A DNA stretch of 64,000 bases from the NCBI RefSeq assembly GCF_042650605.1, contig NZ_JBHSBN010000011.1, positions 1 through 64,000 on the forward strand, given 5' to 3'. The position numbers were made by a program, and so were the translations under genes. Under the pieces are notes generated by a model. It saw nothing but the letters and a program-made list of their open reading frames with translations, searched no databases and was not told where the DNA came from. Of the stretch, positions 17,109-24,542 are shown one piece after another (position 1 is the stretch's first letter; each line of letters opens with the position of its first letter). Origin of the DNA: Micromonospora_J zhanjiangensis (GTDB lineage: Bacteria > Actinomycetota > Actinomycetes > Mycobacteriales > Micromonosporaceae).

Positions 17109-17528
17109 GTGACAGTCTTCCGTCTCGGTGAGGCCGCCGACCTGCTCGGGGTCAGCCCGGACACCGTGCGCCGCTGGATCGACGCGGGGCGGTTGCCCGC
17201 CACCCGGGACGAGCAGGGCCACCGGGCGGTCGACGGGGTGGACCTGGCGGCCTTCGTCCGGGACGGCGGCGCCGAGCGGGACGGCGGCTCCTCGTCGGCC
17301 CGCAACCGGCTGCGGGGCATCGTCACCGCCGTCGTCAAGGACACCGTGATGGCCCAGGTGGACATCCAGGCCGGCCCGTTCCGGGTGGTGTCGCTGATGA
17401 GCCGGGAGGCCGCCGACGAGTTGGACCTGCGGGTCGGTTCGGTGGCCGTGGCAGTGATCAAGTCGACCACGGTGGTGGTGGAGAAGGCGGCGGTGCCCAC
17501 CACCACCGGCCGGGGGCGGGGGCACTGA
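17109..17528 (+). CDS. HTH regulator with Mop (molybdate-binding) domain
   Basis: The 139-residue protein joins a MerR/excisionase-type helix-turn-helix (LGEAADLLGVSPDTVRRWIDAGRLPA, ~5-30) to a C-terminal Mop/TOBE domain (~65-130: ARNRLRGIVTAVVKDTVMAQVDIQAG ... VGSVAVAVIKSTTVVVE). Mop domains bind molybdate or tungstate oxyanion at oligomer interfaces. This two-domain protein is the actinobacterial stand-in for ModE. It heads the modABC operon and its stop overlaps the modA start (TGATG), so it probably represses the operon when molybdate is plentiful. Confidence 0.88.
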   Translation: MTVFRLGEAADLLGVSPDTVRRWIDAGRLPATRDEQGHRAVDGVDLAAFVRDGGAERDGGSSSARNRLRGIVTAVVKDTVMAQVDIQAGPFRVVSLMSREAADELDLRVGSVAVAVIKSTTVVVEKAAVPTTTGRGRGH

Positions 17529-18331
17529 TGGCGAGGACGTCGACGCGCGCCGGTCGGGTCGCCCTCGCGGCGGTGCTGGCGCTCGCCACCGCGGCCTGTG
17601 GCGGCGGCTCCGACGCCGGGACCGGCGGCGGTGACCGGGCCGGCGGCGGCACCGGCGCGGTGACCGTGCTGGCCGCCGCCTCGCTCAAGGAGGCGTTCAC
17701 CGCGATCGGTACGGACTTCGAGGCCGGCCACCCCGGCAGCACGGTGACCTTCAGCTTCGGCGGCAGCTCCGCCCTGGCCGCGCAGATCAACCAGGGCGTA
17801 CCGGCCGACGTGTTCGCCAGCGCCAGCCCGACCAACGTCAGGACGGTCACCGACGCCGGCAACGGCACCGGCGAGCCGCGGACGTTCGCCCGCAACCAAC
17901 TCGTCATCGCCGTACCGAAGGGCAACCCCGGCACGGTGACGAAGCTGGCCGACCTGGCCCGGCCGGGCGTCAAGGTCGCGCTCTGCGCCGAGCAGGTGCC
18001 GTGCGGCGCGGCGGCCCGCAAGGTGCTGACCGCCGCGCACGTCGACGTCACGCCGGTCACCCTGGAACAGGACGTCAAGGCGGCGCTGGCCAAGGTCAAA
18101 CTGGGCGAGGTCGACGCCGCGTTGGTCTACCGCACCGATGCGCGGTCGGCGGCGTCCGACGTGGACGGCGTCGAGTTCACCGAGTCGGCCGGCGCGATCA
18201 ACGACTATCCGATCCTGCTGCTGCGCGGCGCGCCGAACCGGGCCGGCGGTCAGGCGTTCGTCGACTACGTGCTCTCCGAACCGGCCCGGGCCGCGCTCGA
18301 CCGGTACGGCTTCCAGGCCCCCACCGGATGA
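17528..18331 (+). CDS. modA: Molybdate ABC transporter substrate-binding lipoprotein
   Basis: The 267-residue protein has a lipoprotein signal peptide (~1-22, lipobox L-A-T-A-A-C) and a Gly/Ala-rich spacer. The ModA fold follows: VLAAASLKEAFTAIGTDFEAGHPG, then FGGSSALAAQINQGVPADVFASA, the Ser-rich oxyanion cradle, and later VDAALVYRTDARSA. It captures molybdate outside the membrane. It overlaps the regulator gene before it and modB after it (ATGA), so the four genes form one operon. Confidence 0.95.
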   Translation: MARTSTRAGRVALAAVLALATAACGGGSDAGTGGGDRAGGGTGAVTVLAAASLKEAFTAIGTDFEAGHPGSTVTFSFGGSSALAAQINQGVPADVFASASPTNVRTVTDAGNGTGEPRTFARNQLVIAVPKGNPGTVTKLADLARPGVKVALCAEQVPCGAAARKVLTAAHVDVTPVTLEQDVKAALAKVKLGEVDAALVYRTDARSAASDVDGVEFTESAGAINDYPILLLRGAPNRAGGQAFVDYVLSEPARAALDRYGFQAPTG

Positions 18332-19158
18332 CCGTCCGGGACGACGCGCCGGCCGGCCGACGGCGTCGCCGGCGGATCGGCGGGCGGGTCCCGGCGGCGC
18401 TGCTGCTGCCGGCGGTCCTGGGCCTGGCCTTCCTGGTGCTACCGCTGGTCGGGCTGCTGCTGCGTACCCCGTGGGGGGACCTGGCGGGCCGGCTGGCCGA
18501 ACCGGGGGTGCTGACCGCGCTGCGGCTGTCGCTGGTCACCGCCAGCGCGGCCACCGGGGTGTGCCTGGTGCTCGGGGTGCCGCTGGCCTGGCTGCTGGCC
18601 CGCGTCGAGTTCCCCGGCCGGCGGCTGGTCCGCGCCCTGGTCACGGTCCCGCTGGTGTTGCCTCCGGTGGTCGGCGGGGTGGCGCTGCTGCTGGTCCTCG
18701 GCCGGCGCGGGCTGCTCGGCGGGTGGCTGGACTCGACGTTCGGGATCACCCTGCCGTTCAGCACCGCGGGCGTCGTCGTGGCCGAGGCGTTCGTGGCGAT
18801 GCCGTTCCTGGTCATCGCCGTGGAGGGCGCCCTGCGCGGCGCGGACACCCGGTACGAGGAAGCCGCCGCGACCCTGGGCGCCGGCCGGTGGACCACCTTC
18901 GCCCGGGTCACCCTGCCGCTGGTCGCGCCGGGCATCGCCGCCGGGGCGGTGCTGTGCTGGGCCCGGGCGCTGGGCGAGTTCGGCGCCACCATCACCTTCG
19001 CCGGCAACTTTCCCGGTCGGACCCAGACCATGCCGCTGGCCGTCTACCTGGCCCTGGAGACGGACCTGGACGCCGCCGTGGTGCTCAGCCTGGTGCTGCT
19101 CACCGTGTCGGTGGCGATCCTCGCCGGGCTGCGCGACCGTTGGCTCACCAGCCCGTGA
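18328..19158 (+). CDS. modB: Molybdate ABC transporter permease
   Basis: The 276-residue protein starts at ATG 18328, sharing ATGA with the modA stop. It has five to six transmembrane helices and the ATPase-coupling EAA loop YEEAAATLGAGRWTTFARV. ALGEFGATITFAGN-F-PG-R-T-QTMPLAVYLALE is characteristic of ModB. The dimer forms the molybdate channel for ModA and ModC. The stop overlaps the modC GTG start (GTGA). Confidence 0.95.
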   Translation: MTVRDDAPAGRRRRRRIGGRVPAALLLPAVLGLAFLVLPLVGLLLRTPWGDLAGRLAEPGVLTALRLSLVTASAATGVCLVLGVPLAWLLARVEFPGRRLVRALVTVPLVLPPVVGGVALLLVLGRRGLLGGWLDSTFGITLPFSTAGVVVAEAFVAMPFLVIAVEGALRGADTRYEEAAATLGAGRWTTFARVTLPLVAPGIAAGAVLCWARALGEFGATITFAGNFPGRTQTMPLAVYLALETDLDAAVVLSLVLLTVSVAILAGLRDRWLTSP

Positions 19159-20324
19159 CCGCCATCGATCCCCACCCGGAGCCGTCCCGGACGCCCGGCC
19201 GCGACCCGGGCGGCACCGGGCCGGCCCTCGCCCCGCCGAACACCGTCGGGTCGACCGACTCCGGTGGGCCGGCGTTGGACGCGCACCTCGTCGTCGTCCG
19301 GGGCGGTTTCCGGCTGGACGTCCGGCTGCGGATCGGTGCCGGCGAGGTGGTCGCGCTGCTCGGCCCGAACGGCGCCGGGAAGACCACCGCGCTGCGGGCG
19401 CTGGCCGGGCTGACGCCGCTGGCCGCCGGACACGTCCGGCTCGCCGGTCGTACCGTGGACGAGCCGGACCGCCGGGTCTGGGTGCCGGCCGAGCGGCGCC
19501 GGATCGGGGTGGTGTTCCAGGACTACCTGCTCTTCCCGCACCTGACCGCGCTGGACAACGTGGCGTTCGGGCCGCGCCGGCACGGCGCGACCCGGCGGGT
19601 GGCCCGGGAGCGGGCCGCCGGTTGGCTGGCCCGGGTCGGCCTGGCCGACCGGGCCGGCCACCGGCCCCGGCAGCTCTCCAGCGGCCAGGCGCAGCGGGTG
19701 GCCCTGGCCCGGGCGCTGGCCGTCGAACCGGACCTGCTGCTGCTGGACGAGCCGCTGGCCGCCCTCGACGCCGGCACCCGGCTGGACACCCGGGCCCAAC
19801 TGCACCGGCACCTGACCGCGCATCCCGGCGCCACCCTGCTGGTCACCCACGACCCGCTGGACGCGCTGGTGCTGGCCGACCGGCTGGTCATCGTCGAGAA
19901 CGGCCGGGTGGTGCAGGAGGGCCCGGCCGCGACCATCACGGCCCGGCCCCGGACCGACTACGTGGCCCGGCTGGTCGGCCTCAACCTCTACCGCGGGGTC
20001 GGCGCCGGACACACGGTACGACTCGCCGACGGCTTCGGCCTCGCCGTCGCCGACCCGGTACGCGGGGACGCGTTCGTGGCGTTCCGGCCGGCCGCCGTGG
20101 CACTGCACCCGGAGCGCCCGGCCGGCAGCCCGCGCAACGCCTGGCCGGCCACCATCGCCGGCGTGCAACGACACGGCGACAACGTACGGGTCCAACTCGC
20201 CGGCCCGGTGGACGCCGCCGCCGACGTCACCCCGGCCGCGGCCAGCCAGCTACGGCTGGTCCCCGGCCAGCGGATCTGGGCCGCGGTCAAGGCCACCGAC
20301 ACGCACGCGTACCCGGCCGCTTGA
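19155..20324 (+). CDS. modC: Molybdate ABC transporter ATP-binding protein with TOBE domain
   Basis: The 389-residue protein starts at GTG 19155. A ~45-residue non-conserved lead precedes Walker A G-P-N-G-A-G-K-T-T, signature LSSGQAQRVALARAL, Walker B LLLLDEPLAAL and switch VTHDPLDAL. A C-terminal TOBE/Mop domain (~330-389) can sense molybdate and inhibit import. It energises ModB. The operon order HTH-Mop, A, B, C implies molybdenum uptake for molybdopterin enzymes such as nitrate reductase or formate dehydrogenase. Confidence 0.95.
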   Translation: MTAIDPHPEPSRTPGRDPGGTGPALAPPNTVGSTDSGGPALDAHLVVVRGGFRLDVRLRIGAGEVVALLGPNGAGKTTALRALAGLTPLAAGHVRLAGRTVDEPDRRVWVPAERRRIGVVFQDYLLFPHLTALDNVAFGPRRHGATRRVARERAAGWLARVGLADRAGHRPRQLSSGQAQRVALARALAVEPDLLLLDEPLAALDAGTRLDTRAQLHRHLTAHPGATLLVTHDPLDALVLADRLVIVENGRVVQEGPAATITARPRTDYVARLVGLNLYRGVGAGHTVRLADGFGLAVADPVRGDAFVAFRPAAVALHPERPAGSPRNAWPATIAGVQRHGDNVRVQLAGPVDAAADVTPAAASQLRLVPGQRIWAAVKATDTHAYPAA

Positions 20325-20360
20325 CCCGCCCCCGGTCGGGTTTCGAGACGCCATGATCGT

Positions 20361-20409
20361 TGACACTTTTTCGGTAGCTTAACCGGCGTGTCGTACCGGA
20401 AAAGTGTCA
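20361..20409. repeat. 16-bp inverted repeat with 17-bp spacer
   Basis: TGACACTTTTTCGGTA (20361-20376) and TACCGGAAAAGTGTCA (20394-20409) match at 15 of 16 positions when inverted. It lies 36 bp past the modC stop, at the edge of lower-GC sequence that truncates an acetyltransferase. It could be an operator pair, a transposon end or a recombination site. Confidence 0.6.
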
Positions 20410-20413
20410 GCGT

Positions 20414-20620
20414 TCACCGCAAAGGAGGTTCAGCGGCACGTTCGATCACGGGACCGTCGCCTTCGAAAGGCCCCCGCAGTTCGTGGGCCAGTCGAGGATT
20501 CGACCAGACCTCGGCGGTGGATCGCCACGAGATGAGATTCAGCGCCAAAGGCGCTAGCTGGCCAGTTTCCGCAACTACGACAAGATCGGTGATCAGCTCG
20601 CTGACACAGGCGCGGCGCTC
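20414..20620 (-). CDS. Short unrecognised reading frame next to the acetyltransferase remnant
   Basis: About 68 residues can be read from a GTG near 20620 to the stop at 20414, beginning V-S-E-L-I-T-D-L-V-V-V-A-E-T-G-Q and including ALNLISWRSTAEVW. Codon use (ctt, gta, gaa, cta, cct) is less GC-rich than in neighbouring genes, so it looks transferred or decaying. I do not recognise it. It may be the tail of a gene whose front was lost when it fused with the acetyltransferase sequence. Confidence 0.35.
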   Translation of the reverse strand, partial: ERRACVSELITDLVVVAETGQLAPLALNLISWRSTAEVWSNPRLAHELRGPFEGDGPVIERAAEPPLR

Positions 20621-20629
20621 CTCGGCACG

Positions 20630-21011
20630 CCCGGGTCGCCCGTACGGCGACGCCGGTCCCCCGCGCCCTTGGCATCGTCCAGTACGACACCTGCGCCGAC
20701 GCCTCGGCCAGCAGCACGGTCCGCAGGCCCACCTGACCGACGACCCGGTCGGCGCCGTCCACCACGGCCCAACTGGCGTCCGTCTCGGCGGCCCACCGCT
20801 CGGCCCAGCGGGCCGTCCAGTCCCGCGCCTCGTCGTCGCCGTCCATCCGGCGGACGTGCCATCGCTGGATGTCCGGGCAGTCGAACGCCGCCCGTACCGC
20901 CGGGGCGTCCGCCGCCCGCCAGGGCCGCAACGCAAGGTGGTGGTCGACCTCGATCCGGGGCTGGGCGAGCGAGCGGAGGTGACCGGCGGGCAGCGCCGGA
21001 CCGATGAGCAT
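20630..21011 (-). pseudogene. Truncated GNAT acetyltransferase
   Basis: From ATG 21011 a GNAT domain reads well for about 120 residues: LALRPWRAADAPAVRAAFDCPDIQRWHV, WAVVDGADRVVGQVGLRTV, then SAQVSYWTMPRARGTGVA. The last part is the strand and acetyl-CoA loop that precede the final third of the fold. Beyond about 20640 no frame continues the domain, and the DNA becomes less GC-rich. The C-terminal third is therefore lost, replaced by unrelated sequence. The remnant cannot be a complete acetyltransferase. Confidence 0.65.
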
Positions 21012-21173
21012 GGGCACCGGGCCATCCTCCCCCGCTCGGGTGACCGCGCCCGTCGGGGCGGGACTTCCGGCACTGGCCTGCGGGCCGTCGGACCGTGGCG
21101 GAGGTGGCCCGGACGGGCGCACCGTCGAGGTACGGGGACCCGGACGGCACGACCCGAGGAGGAGGGACCGGCG

Positions 21174-21458
21174 ATGATGGGCTACGGATGGGGCATGGGT
21201 CCGGTCGGCTGGATCTTCATGGCTGTGGTTCCGCTCGGGGTGTTCGCCCTCGCGGTCTGGGCGATCGTCTCGCTGAGCGCCGGCACCCGGTTCCGGTGGC
21301 CGGGTCGACCGGATACGCCGGCGGAGATCCTGGCCCGCCGCTTCGCCACCGGCGAGATCGACCTCACCGAGTACCGCCAGGCCCGCGCCGAGTTGGGCGG
21401 GGAGACGTTGGCGCGTCCCGGCCCGGGAAGGGCCGGAACACGCCAAGATCCGGTCTGA
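21174..21458 (+). CDS. Small membrane protein with SHOCT domain
   Basis: The 94-residue protein starts at ATG 21174 after GAGGAGGAGGGA. One transmembrane helix (~10-35: VGWIFMAVVPLGVFALAVWAIV) is followed by a C-terminal SHOCT motif, PAEILARRFATGEIDLTEYRQARAELG. SHOCT is a short oligomerisation module found at the ends of many actinobacterial membrane proteins. Function is unknown. Confidence 0.85.
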   Translation: MMGYGWGMGPVGWIFMAVVPLGVFALAVWAIVSLSAGTRFRWPGRPDTPAEILARRFATGEIDLTEYRQARAELGGETLARPGPGRAGTRQDPV

Positions 21459-21473
21459 CCACCGACCCGGAGG

Positions 21474-22664
21474 TCAGGTGATGGTGGGAGTGGCGGCGCC
21501 GAGGAAAAAGATGCCGGGCAGGCCCGGGGTCTCGAAGCCGTCGCTGCGGTTGCGGCGCATCGTGGAACCCTCGATCCGCATCGTGCCGGTCCGATCGTTG
21601 CTGACGAAGAAGACCGCGCCGCCGCCCTCGTTGGCGTGGTTGTCCTCGATGACCGAGCCGGCGATCCGAACGGTGAACCGGTTCCCGTCGCAGTAGATCG
21701 CGCCGCCGCTGCCGCCGCCGGGCGTACCGGCCTTGGCCGGGTTGGCACCGCGGCCGACCGCCGAGTTGTGGCTCAGCACGCTGTTCAGCACGATCCAGGA
21801 GACCCCGATGCTGCTCAGCGCGCCGCCGTTGGCGCACTGCCCGCCCTGGCCGGCGGCCCCGCCGAAGGTGCTGTCCACCACGTAGACCGGCAGACCCTGG
21901 GACTGGCTGAGCACCCGGATCGCGGCACCGCCGAGGTCCGGGCCGGTGCCGTCACAGCGGTTGCGGACGAACCGCGAGTTGACCACCTTGAACCGCCCAC
22001 CGCGTACGAAGATCGCGCCGCCGCCACCGCCCTCGACCCGTTCCCCGGTGGAGTTGCCGTCGGCGAAGGTCAGGTTCTGCACGGTGAGCTGCGGATGGTC
22101 CTGGTCCTGGCAGTGCGAGGTGGTGAAGCCCTGCGCCTCGTCGCAGGTGTTCATGTAGAGGATGCGCCGTTTGCCCGCCCCGCTGAGGGTGACCTTGCCG
22201 CCGCCGTCCAGCACGATCCGCGGACCGTTGGCGTTCCTGATCTTCGCGGTGGCGGTCATGGTGATGGTCACCGGATCGGGACCGCAGGAGAAGGTGATGA
22301 TCCCGCCCGCCGCGACCGCCGCCACCACCGCCTGGGAGGTGCAGCTGCCCGGCGTACCGGTGCCGATCACCCGGGTCGGCCGGGAGGTGTCCACGGCCCG
22401 CGCCTCGGCGGGAACCGGGGCGTGGCCGTTCGGGTTGCCGGCCCGCGCCGGCCCGGCGGCGGGCGACGCCTTCGCGGCGACCGCCGGGTTCCGGCCGAGG
22501 CCCACGGCGGCCGACCCCGCCGGGTCGGCGGCCGTCGGGCCGGCCGACGACGGGGCCGGCGCCGGGCCGCCGGCACCGGAGCCGGCCGACGGGGACGAGC
22601 CGCAGCCGGCCACCACCAGGACGACGGCCGCGCTCAGCGGCAGCAGGAAACGGGAGGTACGCAC
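21474..22664 (-). CDS. Lipoprotein with right-handed parallel beta-helix repeats
   Basis: The 396-residue protein has a lipoprotein signal (VVLVVAGC, lipid Cys at ~21) and a long Ala/Pro/Gly-rich spacer (~22-100). Beta-helix coils follow (~105-396), with G-G-A-I-F-V, GGAAIRV, NGGALS, SGGAIY and GGGAVF turns at regular intervals. This fold is typical of polysaccharide lyases, surface enzymes and adhesins (polymorphic-outer-membrane-like GGAI repeats). No catalytic residues can be assigned. Two Cys pairs may be disulphides. It is probably an exposed surface protein. Confidence 0.72.
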   Translation of the reverse strand: MRTSRFLLPLSAAVVLVVAGCGSSPSAGSGAGGPAPAPSSAGPTAADPAGSAAVGLGRNPAVAAKASPAAGPARAGNPNGHAPVPAEARAVDTSRPTRVIGTGTPGSCTSQAVVAAVAAGGIITFSCGPDPVTITMTATAKIRNANGPRIVLDGGGKVTLSGAGKRRILYMNTCDEAQGFTTSHCQDQDHPQLTVQNLTFADGNSTGERVEGGGGGAIFVRGGRFKVVNSRFVRNRCDGTGPDLGGAAIRVLSQSQGLPVYVVDSTFGGAAGQGGQCANGGALSSIGVSWIVLNSVLSHNSAVGRGANPAKAGTPGGGSGGAIYCDGNRFTVRIAGSVIEDNHANEGGGAVFFVSNDRTGTMRIEGSTMRRNRSDGFETPGLPGIFFLGAATPTIT

Positions 22665-22726
22665 CCGGCGATGCTAGGCGGCCGGCCGGTCCCCCGGCCG
22701 CCGGCGCCGCCGAGCTTAAGCCACTT

Positions 22727-23404
22727 CTAAGGGTACGGATGACCGGACCGAAAGGACGGCACCGGTGCGCCCAGCGCGGCCTGCAACTCGCCGGCCGTCA
22801 GGTCGGCCAGGAACACCGGCCCACCCGACTGCAGCCGGCGCCCGCCACCGGCCAGGTCGCCCGCGTCCACCGGGTGGTAGCCGAGCTGCTCGATCAGGTC
22901 GGCCACCGTCCACTTGGCATGGTCGTCGTCACCGGCGAGCGGGATGCCGTACCGCTCGACGGCGCCCGCCTCGTGGCCGAAGTCACGCAGGTGGTCCCAG
23001 CGCATCGTGTTGAACGCCTTGACCAGTCGGGCACCCGGCAGGTGTGCCTGGACAAGTTCGCTGGACGTGGTCCGCCCGGTGTCCAGGTCGGTCCGGTGCC
23101 CGTCCCGTTCGGGCAGGTAGTTGGTGGCGTCGATGACGATGCGCCCGGTGAACTCGGCCGTCGGCAGTTCGGCGTACCGGCCGAACGGGATCGCCAGCAG
23201 CGCCACCGGGCCGAACCGGGCGGCCTCGGCGACGTCGACCGGGCGCACCCGCTCGCCGAGCGTGCCGGCCAACCGTTCCAGGGTCCGTGGGTGGCCACCG
23301 GAGCCCGCGATGGCGACCTGGTGCCCGGCGGCGGCGAACTCCCGGGCCAGGGTGCCACCGATGTGGCCGGCCCCGATGATCCCGATCCGCAGCAGTCGAC
23401 GCAT
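22727..23404 (-). CDS. NAD(P)-binding oxidoreductase, F420-dependent NADP reductase-like
   Basis: The 225-residue protein opens with a Rossmann motif IGIIGAGHIGGTLA and GHQVAIAGSGG. It continues with IPFGRYAELP and IDATNYLPERDG, then KAFNTMRWDHL, as in the NADP oxidoreductase coenzyme F420-dependent family (PF03807) and its bacterial paralogues. It might reduce F420 with NADPH or act on another substrate; in actinobacteria many paralogues have no known partner. The downstream alpha/beta hydrolase gene ends only 8 bp away and may share its transcript. Confidence 0.8.
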   Translation of the reverse strand: MRRLLRIGIIGAGHIGGTLAREFAAAGHQVAIAGSGGHPRTLERLAGTLGERVRPVDVAEAARFGPVALLAIPFGRYAELPTAEFTGRIVIDATNYLPERDGHRTDLDTGRTTSSELVQAHLPGARLVKAFNTMRWDHLRDFGHEAGAVERYGIPLAGDDDHAKWTVADLIEQLGYHPVDAGDLAGGGRRLQSGGPVFLADLTAGELQAALGAPVPSFRSGHPYP

Positions 23405-23412
23405 GCCGGCGG

Positions 23413-24102
23413 CTACCCGTCACCCCGCCCGCCAAACCGCCCCGACGCTCCGGCCGGCAGGTGTTCGGTGAACCAGGTCGCGGTCTGCCGGGCCACCTCG
23501 TCGAGGGTCCCGGGCTCCTCGAACAGGTGGCTGGCACCGGGTACCACCCGCAGCTCGGCGGGGCCGGCGAGCTGCCGCCGGGCCTGCTCGTTGAGCGCGA
23601 GCACCTCCTCGTCCAGGCCGCCGACCAGCAGCAGGGTCGCCGCCCGGACCCGGGCCAGCGCCGGTCCGGCGAGGTCCGGCCGGCCGCCCCGGGACACCAC
23701 CGCCGGTATGCCGGCCGGGTGCGCGGCGGCGGCGACCAGTGCCGCGGCGGCGCCCGTGCTGGCCCCGAACAGCCCGATCGGCAGCCCGGCGAGAGCGCCC
23801 GTCACGGGCAGCCGCTCGACCAGCCCGCCCAGCCGACCGGCCAACAGCCCGATGTCGAAGCGCAGCTCGGCCGTGACGGCGTCCAGGTCGTCCTCGGTCG
23901 GGGTGAGCAGGTCGACCAGCACGGTCGCCAGTCCGTGCCGGTTGAGCACCTCCGCCACGTACCGGTTGCGCGGGCTGCGCCGCGAGCTGCCGCTGCCGTG
24001 CGCGAACAGCACCACACCGACCGCGCCGTCCGGCACCCGTACGTCCGCGGCCAGCTCCACCCCGGTAGCCGGGATGATCATTTCCTGCTCGGCAGTCTCC
24101 AC
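23413..24102 (-). CDS. Dienelactone hydrolase-like alpha/beta hydrolase
   Basis: The 229-residue protein has an alpha/beta-hydrolase fold: VVLFAHGSGSSRRSPRN for the oxyanion region, a nucleophile elbow GLFGASTGAAAAL (Ser in G-A-S-T-G) and a C-terminal His in GASHLFEEPG. Asp lies in VGGLDEEV. This group hydrolyses esters or lactones, or modifies acyl groups, and is often found near phosphoribosyltransferase genes. The oxidoreductase gene follows after 8 bp. Substrate unknown. Confidence 0.8.
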   Translation of the reverse strand: METAEQEMIIPATGVELAADVRVPDGAVGVVLFAHGSGSSRRSPRNRYVAEVLNRHGLATVLVDLLTPTEDDLDAVTAELRFDIGLLAGRLGGLVERLPVTGALAGLPIGLFGASTGAAAALVAAAAHPAGIPAVVSRGGRPDLAGPALARVRAATLLLVGGLDEEVLALNEQARRQLAGPAELRVVPGASHLFEEPGTLDEVARQTATWFTEHLPAGASGRFGGRGDG

Positions 24103-24184
24103 CCGGGCTCCCTCCGCCTCCGGGCCCGCCTACCCGCTGCACGCTGCTCCACGCCTCCGGGGCGGCGTGACCACTGCCGACGCG

Positions 24185-24247
24185 GCGTGGGTTTGTTCGC
24201 GGCGGACGAGCCTGGTTTTGCGCGGCGAGGCAGCGTGGGTTTGTTCG
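24185..24247. repeat. Pair of 15-bp direct repeats
   Basis: GCGTGGGTTTGTTCG occurs at 24185-24199 and 24233-24247, 48 bp apart, between two divergent genes. The sequence between them holds GCCTGGTTTTGCGCGG, a looser copy. It may be a small dispersed repeat or a regulator site. Confidence 0.5.
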
Positions 24248-24320
24248 GCGGGGCGGCGGGAAGGCCGGCCGGGTCCCGGTCGGCGCGGGCCGATCCGGCA
24301 GGACCGTGGGGAGGCGCGTG

Positions 24321-24533
24321 ATGAGCCGTCGGAAGAACCGGAACAGCACCGGGCAGGCGACCTCGGGACAGGGCCGGCAGGCAGCCGCCAAGGCCACGGA
24401 TGACCGGCGACCGAGTGAGCCGGGCGGCGACGATTGGGCCGACGAAGCCGCCCGGGCGCGTACCGCCGACGATCCGCGGGTGATGTCGCCGCACGACGCG
24501 GGCGGCGTCCCATCGACGGCTGACCGTCGCTGA
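24321..24533 (+). CDS. Small hydrophilic protein of unknown function
   Basis: The 70-residue protein starts at ATG 24321 behind GGGGAGG. It begins M-S-R-R-K-N-R-N, is rich in Gln, Ala, Arg and Asp, and has no membrane segment or known motif. The clean ribosome site supports expression. I do not recognise the family. Confidence 0.55.
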   Translation: MSRRKNRNSTGQATSGQGRQAAAKATDDRRPSEPGGDDWADEAARARTADDPRVMSPHDAGGVPSTADRR

Positions 24534-24542
24534 GCACGCGGG

